The notes under the pieces were generated by a model. The model saw only the letters and a list, made by a program, of their open reading frames with translations, searched no databases and had not been told where the DNA came from. Shown here piece after piece: positions 28,318 through 36,071 of a stretch of DNA of 64,000 bases. How positions within the stretch are numbered: the first letter of the stretch is position 1; each line of letters opens with the position of its first letter. The DNA lies in the NCBI RefSeq assembly GCF_900155475.1, contig NZ_FXAM01000001.1, positions 2,281,501-2,345,500 on the forward strand, in the 5' to 3' direction. This stretch comes from Methylomagnum ishizawai. GTDB lineage: Bacteria > Pseudomonadota > Gammaproteobacteria > Methylococcales > Methylococcaceae. Position numbers and translations under genes: made by a program.

Positions 28318-29633
28318 CCGCCACGACCTATCTCATCGAGCCGGTGGACACCTGGTTTTTCCGCGACGCCCTGCCGTTCGACGCGGTGGGCGGGACCGAC
28401 CTGCGTAGCCTGTTCCCGCCCCCGGCCCGCACCGTGGCCGGTGCCTTGTGGCAGGCCCGGAACGGGGACGTGCCCAATCTGCAAACAGAAAAACGCCGGT
28501 TCCTGCCGCGGCATCCAGAAGCTGCCAAGGCGGGCAGCCCGGACAGGGAGAACGATCCCTTCATGGCGGCGCTGTGCCGGGGGCCATATCTCGCCTACCG
28601 GGCGGCGGCGCAAGACGGGGAACCGGAACAGGCTTATCAGAAGCTTTATCCGATGCCGCTGGACCTGTTGTGGCATAAGGAAGCAAGCCGCTTCGTGCGC
28701 CTTAGCCTACCTTTGCGGCCCGTGCATTGCGACCTGGGCCAAGTATTCCTGCCCAAACTCGCCCGCGAAGACCGGGAGGCGAAGGTGTTGGAACAGGCTT
28801 GGATGACCGGGGAACAACTGGCGGCCTACCTCGCCGGGACCGGGTTGCCGACGGGCGAACCCCTCCAGGCCGGGACGCTGTTCACCCCGGAACCCCGGAT
28901 CGGATTGGCCCGCCACAACGCCCGGCGCACCGCCGCCGACGGTCTTCTGTACAACAGCACCCATGTCCGGTTGCACGCCGACCCGGACCCCCGGCACGCC
29001 GGGGCCGGTTTATTCATGGAGGTGGCTTGGCCGGACCCGGACCGCGACCCGCCTTGGCCGGGCGGATTGGTGCGCCTGGGCGGCGAGGGTCGGCTGGCCG
29101 AGGTCCGGGAATGGACGGCACCCACCCCGCTGGGTCCGGTCGCCATCGCGGCGGGCGAGGCCGTGTCGCCCGAGTTGGAAGCGGACGGACCCGCCGGGCA
29201 AATCCTGGGCCTGATCCTGCTGTTACTGACCCCCGGCCAATTCGGACCCACCCCGGTGCCGCCGGGTTTGAAGCTCGCGACCCGCGAGGGCCGCGACGTG
29301 GCCGCCGGGACGCTGCGTTATTGGAAGCACGGCAAGCCGGGCCGCATGGAGGTGATCGTCCATGCCGGGGTGGTCGGCAAGGTCCAGCGCGAAGGCGGCT
29401 GGAACCCGGCCAAGCACCGCCCGCGCCGGGTGCGCGGCCTGCTGCCCGCCGGGAGCCTGTGGTATTGCACCTTGCCCGGTTCCCAGAATATTGATTCGCT
29501 CAATGCCGCCATCTCCGCCCTGCACGGTGCCCAGCTTGGCGAAGACATCCATCTCGGACGCGGCGAACTGGCGGTCGGCCTCTGGCGTCGGTCCCCATTG
29601 CCTGTGTCCCATCCCACCGCCCAGGAGAACTAA
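28314..29633 (+). CDS. cmr3: Type III-B CRISPR protein Cmr3
   Basis: 439-residue Cas5-like RAMP that binds the 5' tag of the crRNA and contacts Cmr2. The N-terminus YLIEPVDTWFFRDALPFDAVGG is the family mark (ExxDxWFFRDxxPF). The gene overlaps cmr2 by ATGA and ends two bases before cmr4. The middle segment GLLYNSTHVRL and the C-terminal HRPRRVRGLLPAGSLWY fit Cmr3 proteins. Confidence 0.9.
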   Translation: MTATTYLIEPVDTWFFRDALPFDAVGGTDLRSLFPPPARTVAGALWQARNGDVPNLQTEKRRFLPRHPEAAKAGSPDRENDPFMAALCRGPYLAYRAAAQDGEPEQAYQKLYPMPLDLLWHKEASRFVRLSLPLRPVHCDLGQVFLPKLAREDREAKVLEQAWMTGEQLAAYLAGTGLPTGEPLQAGTLFTPEPRIGLARHNARRTAADGLLYNSTHVRLHADPDPRHAGAGLFMEVAWPDPDRDPPWPGGLVRLGGEGRLAEVREWTAPTPLGPVAIAAGEAVSPELEADGPAGQILGLILLLLTPGQFGPTPVPPGLKLATREGRDVAAGTLRYWKHGKPGRMEVIVHAGVVGKVQREGGWNPAKHRPRRVRGLLPAGSLWYCTLPGSQNIDSLNAAISALHGAQLGEDIHLGRGELAVGLWRRSPLPVSHPTAQEN

Positions 29634-29635
29634 CC

Positions 29636-30568
29636 ATGCCCCAGACCACGGCCCTGCTTGGGCTACTCGCCGAGACCCCGTTGCACGCCGGGACCGGCCA
29701 GACCTTCGGCCTCATCGACCTCCCCATCCAGCGCGAGGCCCATACCGATTGGCCCTGCGTGTATGGTTCGGCGATGAAGGGCGCGTTGCGTGCCCGCGCC
29801 GAGGATTTGTACCCGGATCAACGCCGGACCGGCTGGATCGTCGATGTGTTCGGTCCCGAAGCCACGCCCGAGAAGGGGGACGGGGCACCGCAACCGTCCG
29901 ATCATGGCGGTGCCCTGGCCGTCACCGACGCCCGTTTGCTGCTGTTGCCGGTGCGCTCGCTCACCGGCTTCTACAAGTGGGTGACTTGCCCGGCCCTGTT
30001 GCGCCGTTTCGGGCAGGACCGGCGGCGGCTGTTGGGCGAAGAACCGTTCGCGCTGGCGGAGGCAGCGCTGCCCAAGGACGATGGGAAGCGGCTGGAAGCC
30101 GTGGTGTGCCAGGACGGCGGCGACTTGTTCCTGGAGGAATTCCGCTTCGTGGCCCGGACGGAATCCAAGACGTTGGAGCCGGTGGTCGGGGCCATCGCGC
30201 CCTTGCTGGGGGGCAACCCGGCCAAGCCGGATTTAAGGCAACGGCTGGCCGTGGTCGGCGACGACCTGTTCACCCATCTGGCGCGGTTCGCCACCGCCGT
30301 GGCCGCGCATATCAGGATCGAGGGCGAACGCAAGACCGTCCGCGACGGTGCCCTGTGGTACGAGGAAACCCTGCCGCCCGATACCGTGCTGTACACGGGT
30401 TTGCTGGCGGCGGCTTCGCGCCGGGAGGGGGCCACCTTGACGGCGGCGGATATCCTCGCCCACGCCACCCGTAGCCTGTTTCCCGCGGGCGACGAATACC
30501 TCCAGGTCGGCGGCAACGAGACCGTGGGCATGGGCTGGTGCCGGGTCGTCACCATCGGGCGGGGTTGA
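29636..30568 (+). CDS. cmr4: Type III-B CRISPR RNase subunit Cmr4
   Basis: 310-residue Cas7-like backbone protein whose copies line the crRNA and cut target RNA every six bases. The catalytic-loop aspartate is at residue 28 (FGLIDLPIQRE), preceded by LHAGTGQTF with a conserved His17. Strand and thumb signatures are VYGSAMKGALR and LLLLPVRSLTGFYKWVTCP. The C-terminal EYLQVGGNETVGMGW is the characteristic Gly-rich RAMP loop. The RNase site looks intact. Confidence 0.94.
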   Translation: MPQTTALLGLLAETPLHAGTGQTFGLIDLPIQREAHTDWPCVYGSAMKGALRARAEDLYPDQRRTGWIVDVFGPEATPEKGDGAPQPSDHGGALAVTDARLLLLPVRSLTGFYKWVTCPALLRRFGQDRRRLLGEEPFALAEAALPKDDGKRLEAVVCQDGGDLFLEEFRFVARTESKTLEPVVGAIAPLLGGNPAKPDLRQRLAVVGDDLFTHLARFATAVAAHIRIEGERKTVRDGALWYEETLPPDTVLYTGLLAAASRREGATLTAADILAHATRSLFPAGDEYLQVGGNETVGMGWCRVVTIGRG

Positions 30569-30570
30569 CC

Positions 30571-31008
30571 ATGCAAACCATGCAACAGCAACGCGCCCGC
30601 CACGCCCTGGCCCAGGTCCGGGCCGCGCAGGCAAAACTCGGCGCCAAGGAGCGCAAGGAGTTCCGCGCCCATACCCAGGGCTTGCCGTACATGATCCACG
30701 TCAACGGGTTGGGGCAGGCTTACGCCTTCTACCTGAGCAAGCGCGAGAAACCCAGCTACCGGGCCCTCTGCGGCACGCTGGCGGTTTGGCTGTTGGCGGA
30801 GGGCAATCCCTGCCACGACGGCCAGGGCGACGGGAACAACGCCCCGGAACGGCTGCTGGCGGCGCTGGTCGATGGCGACCAGCAGCGCTACCTGTCGGCC
30901 CAGGCCGAGGCCATCGCCTATATGGGCTGGGTCAAGCGCTTCGCCGACGCCTTCCTGGTCGAGGACAAACCACGGGAGGAGGAACCGCCATGCCCGCCCC
31001 AAGAATAA
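30571..31008 (+). CDS. cmr5: Type III-B CRISPR small subunit Cmr5
   Basis: 145-residue helical protein that stacks along the Cmr filament and guides target RNA. MQTMQQQRARHALAQV is the typical Cmr5 start, and GLPYMIHVNGLGQAYAFYL (about residues 39-57) is the conserved core. It begins 2 bases after cmr4 and overlaps cmr6 by 19 bases. An in-frame Met 11 codons upstream lies inside cmr4 and is less likely. Confidence 0.9.
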   Translation: MQTMQQQRARHALAQVRAAQAKLGAKERKEFRAHTQGLPYMIHVNGLGQAYAFYLSKREKPSYRALCGTLAVWLLAEGNPCHDGQGDGNNAPERLLAALVDGDQQRYLSAQAEAIAYMGWVKRFADAFLVEDKPREEEPPCPPQE

Positions 31009-31898
31009 GCCTGATCGGTGGCCTGCCGCTGTACCGGGAGGCGGCGGAAGCGAGGCCGGGATTACGGCCCGACGGCCACGCCGGGTTGTGGTTCGACCGC
31101 TTTTTCAACGCCTATCACTGGGATGCCGGGGAAGGCGTCCTCGCCATCGACAAGAACGGCGGCAAAAAAGGGGAGAAATCACGGCAGGATCAATGGTTGG
31201 ACGCCTTGGTCCGGGCTTCCGCCCGCGATCCGGCACCCTTGGCCCGGAGGTTGGCGGCGTATCGCGCCCGTGTGGAGCGCTTGGTCAAGGCTCGGGGCGG
31301 ACGGACCCAGGCGTTCCGGTCCGACTGGAATTTCGTGACCGGGATGGGCCTGCCGCATCCCCTGGAAAATGGGTTGGCGTGGCATCCGACGCTGGGCGTG
31401 CCGTATCTGGCCGGGGCCGGGGTCAAGGGCTTGCTGCGGGGGTTTTTCACGCACTGGACGGACTTGGACGGCGGTTTGATCGAACGCTGGTTCGGACCGG
31501 AGTTGGACGGCCCGGAAGACGAGGCGGCGGCGGGCGAATTCGTGTTTTTCGACGCGGTGCCGGTGGTGCCGCCCGCGCTGATGGTGGATGTGATGACCCC
31601 GCACATGGGCAAGTGGTATGAGGAAGGCGGGGAGATCGAACTGGACGAAAAAGGCCGCTTGCCGCCGGAGCGGGTGCCCGCCGACTGGCACGACCCGGTG
31701 CCGGTGAAGTTCCTGGCGGTGCGGGATATCCGGTTGCTGTTCGCCATCGCGCCGCGCCGCCGGGGGGCGGGGGACGTCCCGGAGGCCGAGGCCTTGAAAG
31801 CGCTGTTCGATGGGTTGCGCGGGGCGTTGGAATGGGTCGGCGCGGGGGCGAAAACCGCCGTGGGCTATGGCCGATTTGAAGAGAGCGCAGAAGCTTGA
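30990..31898 (+). CDS. cmr6: Type III-B CRISPR RAMP protein Cmr6
   Basis: 302-residue Cas7-like subunit at the 3' end of the crRNA in the Cmr complex. Signatures are FVTGMGLPHPLENGLAWHP, LGVPYLAGAGVKGLLRGFF and the C-terminal Gly-rich loop WVGAGAKTAVGYGRF, all standard for Cmr6. The start at 30990 has a GGAGGAGG ribosome site inside cmr5. The last codons overlap the beginning of the conserved CRISPR leader, so the array promoter region reaches into this gene. Confidence 0.92.
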   Translation: MPAPRISLIGGLPLYREAAEARPGLRPDGHAGLWFDRFFNAYHWDAGEGVLAIDKNGGKKGEKSRQDQWLDALVRASARDPAPLARRLAAYRARVERLVKARGGRTQAFRSDWNFVTGMGLPHPLENGLAWHPTLGVPYLAGAGVKGLLRGFFTHWTDLDGGLIERWFGPELDGPEDEAAAGEFVFFDAVPVVPPALMVDVMTPHMGKWYEEGGEIELDEKGRLPPERVPADWHDPVPVKFLAVRDIRLLFAIAPRRRGAGDVPEAEALKALFDGLRGALEWVGAGAKTAVGYGRFEESAEA

Positions 31899-32016
31899 TT
31901 CCATTGGGAAAAATGGCTATTTTGACCCTCCGGCGCGGGTCCGGGGCTGGAAATGCCCGGCTCGCGCCGCAAACGGCCCCTGGAAGCCACGCCCGGCGCG
32001 GTTTCCAGGGGCGGCA
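31885..32016 (+). promoter_or_regulatory. Leader of CRISPR array 1
   Basis: 132 bases that recur with few changes before array 2 (34323-34454). The final part holds a 12-pair inverted repeat (CCCCTGGAAGCC against GGTTTCCAGGGG, one G-T pair) ending five bases before the first repeat. Its left end overlaps the cmr6 3' end. Confidence 0.7.
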
Positions 32017-32814
32017 GTTGACGGATTCGCCCTTTGTCGAAGGGTTTGAAACACGATTACCGCCACAGAAGCGGGATCGTTGATAAGTTGACGGATTCGC
32101 CCTTTGTCGAAGGGTTTGAAACTTTGAACCATCTTCGGTAGGAAAAAAATCATCTTGTTGACGGATTCGCCCTTTGTCGAAGGGTTTGAAACTTCCTTAT
32201 TGATTTGCGCCGCCCGTCGCCTCCGCGTTGACGGATTCGCCCTTTGTCGAAGGGTTTGAAACACTTCCTGCGTGATTTGGTCAGCAAGCTTCTGACGAGT
32301 TGACGGATTCGCCCTTTGTCGAAGGGTTTGAAACCTCCGAGCACATCGCAACGCGATGCGCGAAACTGTTGACGGATTCGCCCTTTGTCGAAGGGTTTGA
32401 AACTACGCAACGCGGCTTGTTGATTGGCAACCTCCGTTGACGGATTCGCCCTTTGTCGAAGGGTTTGAAACTTGGTTAATCCATTGAATAATGACTCCAA
32501 GGGGTTGACGGATTCGCCCTTTGTCGAAGGGTTTGAAACTCCGCAGGGGACTTGTTCGGCAATAACCCCAGGTTGACGGATTCGCCCTTTGTCGAAGGGT
32601 TTGAAACACGGACCGATGATCTTGCCGTCCGTAGTCAAAAGTTGACGGATTCGCCCTTTGTCGAAGGGTTTGAAACACGGACCGATGATCTTGCCGTCCG
32701 TAGTCAAAAGTTGACGGATTCGCCCTTTGTCGAAGGGTTTGAAACCAGAGGCGAACACGAGGGATTCGGTCAGGATGAGTTGACGGATTCGCCCTTTGTT
32801 GAAGGGTTTGAAAC
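32017..32814 (+). CRISPR. CRISPR array 1: twelve 36-base repeats, eleven spacers
   Basis: Repeats start with GTTGACGGATTCG and end with CCCTTTGTCGAAGGGTTTGAAAC, written here in part as a CCCTT/AAGGG hairpin plus TTTGAAAC. They begin at 32017, 32087, 32157, 32227, 32299, 32368, 32436, 32504, 32572, 32641, 32710 and 32779. Spacers are 32-36 bases. Spacers 9 (32608-32640) and 10 (32677-32709) are identical. The last repeat has one change (C to T in the loop), so the right end is the old end and the leader is on the cmr6 side. Confidence 0.97.
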
Positions 32815-32870
32815 CCTAACCTTTTCAAGCTCCCATCCCCTCCCGCCGCGTCCGGGAGGGGAAATTTCCC

Positions 32871-32918
32871 CACCACAAGCTTGTGAACCCGCAAACGCCA
32901 CCGGCGTTGGGATAGGCT
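32871..32918 (+). promoter_or_regulatory. Second copy of the operator palindrome, upstream of the 179-residue gene
   Basis: The core CACAAGCTTGTG (32874-32885) is perfect. A weak -10-like TAGGCT begins at 32913, 27 bases after the core, close to the spacing seen at 23775/23803 and 35040/35069. Confidence 0.5.
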
Positions 32919-32952
32919 GGTTCCGTCCTTTCCCAACGACGGAGAACCCCCC

Positions 32953-33492
32953 ATGGCCGTTCTGAGCGCCCTCGAAAAAATCGCGTCCTACTTCCGCCCG
33001 CCCACCCATACCCCCGAACCCGAAGCGACGACCGGGCCGGACTCCACCGCCAACCCGCCGACCGAACCCCGGACCACGCCCTTCGAGGCGCTGGCCGGGC
33101 GGCTCGGTGACTATGGGGTCGTGCTGGAAGCGCGGGGTTCCGACAGCGCCCGGCTGCTGGCCACCACCGGCTTCATGCTGGGCGAACACCACGATGCCAT
33201 CGCGCCCTTGCTCGATGCGGTCCTGGCCAGCCCGCCCGGCGCGGCGATCCGGCTGGACCTCGGGCAACACCCGGCGGCGGACATCGGCATCCTCTGCCAG
33301 TTCGGCCAAACCCTGGACCGGCTGGGCCTGCTGGCCGGTTACGAATACCGGCGGGCACCCCACTACCTGCTCACGGCCACGGCGCGGGACTGCCCGGAGG
33401 GGCGGCGCTTCCTGGCCGAGGGCTGGTTTCCACACTATGGGCGGGTGGCGGTGTTGCGGCGGCTGGGCCAGCCCAGTACAGTGGGCCGGTAG
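32953..33492 (+). CDS. Unrecognised CRISPR-locus protein
   Basis: 179 residues lying between the two arrays, with its own copy of the locus operator. The N-terminus (residues 1-45) is Pro/Thr-rich and probably disordered. The rest looks folded: FEALAGRLGDYGVVLE, then LLDAVLASPPGAAIRLDLGQ, then a helical GILCQFGQTLDRLGLLAGYEYR and FLAEGWFPHYGRVAVLRRL. The FL-x-x-GW-x-x-xY string faintly resembles the segment before PD-(D/E)XK nuclease cores in some CRISPR ancillary nucleases, but no nuclease core follows. I cannot assign a function. Location and shared control suggest an ancillary role in type III immunity. Confidence 0.65.
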   Translation: MAVLSALEKIASYFRPPTHTPEPEATTGPDSTANPPTEPRTTPFEALAGRLGDYGVVLEARGSDSARLLATTGFMLGEHHDAIAPLLDAVLASPPGAAIRLDLGQHPAADIGILCQFGQTLDRLGLLAGYEYRRAPHYLLTATARDCPEGRRFLAEGWFPHYGRVAVLRRLGQPSTVGR

Positions 33493-33547
33493 GCATACCC
33501 GCCTAATCCAGCCATCCCATAAGGCTTTATAAAAACCGGAGTAAAAA

Positions 33548-34276
33548 ATGAGCCATTGGTCCCTACCCGCACTGTTATCCAACCTACATCGAGATATACA
33601 AAACCGTCTTGCCATATCCCGAGATTCGCTAGCCCATCCAGTCGCCAAAGGGGATGCGAGCGAAAGTATCTGGCTGGAGCTATTCCAAACCTATTTGCCA
33701 CAGCGCTATCAAGCCGCTAGCGCCCATGTCGTCGATAGTCAAGGGAAATTCAGCGAACAAATAGACGTGGTGGTTTTCGATAGGCAATATTCGCCGTTCA
33801 TCTTCAATTATCAAGGACAGAAAATCATCCCGGCGGAAAGCGTTTATGGGGTATTTGAAGCCAAACAAATTCTCAAGGCCGAAACCGTCGAATATGCCCA
33901 AGCCAAAGTCGCTAGCGTCCGCCGCCTGCATCGGACCAGCCTGCCCATACCCCATGCGGGCGGCACTTATCCGCCCAAGCCGTTGGTGCCGATCCTGGGG
34001 GGTATCTTGGCGTTTGAAAGCGATTGGAAACCCGCCTTGGACCAACCGCTGCTCGCCGCGCTGGATAGGGCTGACACCGATTCGCGCCTGGATATGGGAT
34101 GCGTTGCCGCGCATGGCATCTTCGATTACCGGCGGGAGGACTCTGCCTATCACCTGACCCCCCAGGAAAAACCCGCGACGGCGTTTCTGTTCGAGTTGAT
34201 TTCCCGCCTACAATCCAGCGCCACCGTGCCCATGATCGATATCAAGGCTTATGCCGCGTGGCTGGCGATTTCTTGA
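33548..34276 (+). CDS. DUF6602 protein, PD-(D/E)XK nuclease-like
   Basis: 242 residues. The pattern KGDASESIWLELFQTYLPQRY, then SEQIDVVVFDRQYSPFIF and ESVYGVFEAKQ fits the DUF6602 family. Asp in IDVVV and E-x-K in VFEAK are the usual PD-(D/E)XK metal and lysine residues (about residues 73 and 103-105). Such proteins are found in defence islands and may cut or bind DNA; no biochemistry is known to me. The gene starts 56 bases after the 179-residue gene with a GGAG site and is less GC-rich than its neighbours. It ends shortly before the array 2 leader. Confidence 0.7.
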   Translation: MSHWSLPALLSNLHRDIQNRLAISRDSLAHPVAKGDASESIWLELFQTYLPQRYQAASAHVVDSQGKFSEQIDVVVFDRQYSPFIFNYQGQKIIPAESVYGVFEAKQILKAETVEYAQAKVASVRRLHRTSLPIPHAGGTYPPKPLVPILGGILAFESDWKPALDQPLLAALDRADTDSRLDMGCVAAHGIFDYRREDSAYHLTPQEKPATAFLFELISRLQSSATVPMIDIKAYAAWLAIS

Positions 34277-34322
34277 GGGGCGGGCCTGTTGGAGACGGCG
34301 GAGTACCGGATTTTATGAAACC

Positions 34323-34454
34323 GCGCAGAAGATTGATTCCATTGGGAAAAATGGCTATTTTGCCCATTCGGCGCGGACTTGGGGCTGGAAATGCCCGGCC
34401 CGCGCCGCAAACGGCCCCTGGAAGCCACGCCCGGCGCGGCTTCCAGGGGCGGCA
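34323..34454 (+). promoter_or_regulatory. Leader of CRISPR array 2
   Basis: Close copy of 31885-32016. The terminal 12-pair inverted repeat is perfect here (CCCCTGGAAGCC against GGCTTCCAGGGG), and the one difference from leader 1 keeps the pairing. Confidence 0.7.
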
Positions 34455-34973
34455 GTTTCCGAATTGACCCTTTGTCGAAGGGTTTGAAACGGAACAGTAA
34501 ACGCGACCATAGATTCGCTTCGCGTTTCCGAATTGACCCTTTGTCTAAGGGTTTGAAACTTCCGCGCCATCTCCGGGTCGGTGATGCTTTTCGTTTCCGA
34601 ATTGACCCTTTGTCGAAGGGTTTGAAACAAACTCATACCCAGTGCTGGAACAGCTTTGCTCGGTTTCCGAATTGACCCTTTGTCGAAGGGTTTGAAACGG
34701 GGTGTACCGCTGGGAAAATTGCTTGCTCAACTGTTTCCGAATTGACCCTTTGTCGAAGGGTTTGAAACGCTCAAATCCTTGAGTCGCTGCAAGTTCATGG
34801 GTTTCCGAATTGACCCTTTGTCGAAGGGTTTGAAACTTGCATATACCGGACATCCAAAATCATTTGCCTGTTTCCGAATTGACCCTTTGTCGAAGGGTTT
34901 GAAACAGACCATGGATTGCCAGACCAAAGAAAACCACGTTTCCGAATTGACCCTTTGCCTAAGGGTTTGAAAC
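34455..34973 (+). CRISPR. CRISPR array 2: eight 36-base repeats, seven spacers
   Basis: Repeats start with GTTTCCGAATTGA and share the 3' part (CCCTTTGTCGAAGGG plus TTTGAAAC) with array 1. Starts: 34455, 34524, 34593, 34663, 34733, 34801, 34870 and 34938. Spacers are 32-34 bases. Repeat 2 has one change and the last repeat (loop GCCT instead of GTCG) has two, so the old end is on the right. The 5' half differs from array 1, but the processing hairpin and 3' tag region are the same, so both arrays can feed one complex. Confidence 0.97.
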
Positions 34974-35025
34974 AACAGAATTCCTTGCCGGATTCCGTAC
35001 AGAAACCTCTCTAGAAAAACTCCCG

Positions 35026-35074
35026 CACCACAAGCTTGGGGAAACCCACCCCCTCCGCGTGCCGTCCCTATACT
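35026..35074 (+). promoter_or_regulatory. Third operator copy and -10 element upstream of the membrane CARF gene
   Basis: CACAAGCTTGGG (35029-35040) differs from the palindrome core at one position. A good -10 box TATACT starts at 35069, 28 bases after it. Confidence 0.5.
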
Positions 35075-35147
35075 GGCCGCGTCCCCGCCCACCGCCACCG
35101 ACCGGCGCTGGGCGGTTTTGCTCCCTCCCTCATCCACGGAGTTTTCA

Positions 35148-36029
35148 ATGACGCCCGCAACTCAAAAGCGCCCCAGCGCGGCCCCCGGCCTATGGGACGA
35201 ACTGGCCCACAAAATCCTGTCCCAGCTGTTCGCCTCCGGGCGGCCCTGGCCGGTGGTGCTGGTCGCCCTGGTCATGACCGCCCTCAACCTGTTCGCCAGC
35301 AGCCTGTTCGAGCTGACGGCCTGGCTCGACGACCGGCACGCGCTGGGCTGGATACACCTCGGCTTGGGATTCCTGGCCTTCCCGGTCCTGCTTTGCTGGC
35401 TGATCCGGGCCGCCCGCAAGGCCCGGCAACGGCTGCGGCCCGTGGTCACGGAAGAACGCCCCCAACCCGTCCGGGGACTCATCCTCTACCTCAGCGTGCT
35501 GCACGCCGACCACGCCGCCAAACTGGCCGACCCCGCACGGGAAAAGCTGGACTTGGCGGGCTTCCGCCAACGCTACGAACGCGCCAGTTGGCGGATGCCG
35601 GTGGAAGCGATAGCCCACCATGCCGGGCGGCTGGACTATGTGGTGGTCATCCCCTCGCAGGGCGCGAAGGGCAGCGCGGAACAACTGCCGCGGTTCCGGG
35701 AACTGCTGGCCGAGCTATTCCCCGCCGCCGGGTTCCGGCGCGTGGACATCGGGCAAATCCCGCCCGGCCATTCGGCGGACGGCGACTACCGGGGCGGTCT
35801 GGATTTCGAGGGGGATTCGGAACGGCTGGCGGCGGCCACCGACGACGCCTACGACTACCTGCGCGGCCATGGCCTGCAAGCCAAGGACATCCTGATCGAC
35901 ATCACCGGAGGCCAGAAAACCACCAGCATCGTCGGTTCCGCCGTCGCCCTGGCCGAGGGGCGGCGCATCCAATACGTCAGCACCCACGATTACGGTGTCA
36001 GGGTCTACGATGTGAGTTATGGGATATAG
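35148..36029 (+). CDS. Membrane-anchored CARF-domain protein (putative type III CRISPR effector)
   Basis: 293 residues from the ATG at 35148 (CGGAG ribosome site). Two membrane helices are clear at about residues 35-57 (VVLVALVMTALNLFASSLF) and 66-88 (LGWIHLGLGFLAFPVLLCWL). A basic stretch follows, then a Rossmann-type domain from about residue 108. Its motif DILIDITGGQKTTSIVGSAV (residues 247-266) is the nucleotide-site signature of CARF domains, D-x-TGG-x-K. No HEPN or nuclease domain is attached, so the membrane part is the likely effector, as in Cam1 or Csx23-type proteins that perturb the membrane on binding cyclic oligoadenylate. That action is inferred. A ring-nuclease-like gene follows in the same unit. 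Confidence 0.8.
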   Translation: MTPATQKRPSAAPGLWDELAHKILSQLFASGRPWPVVLVALVMTALNLFASSLFELTAWLDDRHALGWIHLGLGFLAFPVLLCWLIRAARKARQRLRPVVTEERPQPVRGLILYLSVLHADHAAKLADPAREKLDLAGFRQRYERASWRMPVEAIAHHAGRLDYVVVIPSQGAKGSAEQLPRFRELLAELFPAAGFRRVDIGQIPPGHSADGDYRGGLDFEGDSERLAAATDDAYDYLRGHGLQAKDILIDITGGQKTTSIVGSAVALAEGRRIQYVSTHDYGVRVYDVSYGI

Positions 36030-36071
36030 GCGACGGAAACCGGGCGGACCCGCCCCAGGAGGACACACCCC

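Noticed and set aside
32150-32965. Long open frames crossing CRISPR array 1 on both strands
   Set aside because: They consist of translated repeats and spacers (repeated FKPFDKGRIRQ-type strings) and have no biological meaning.
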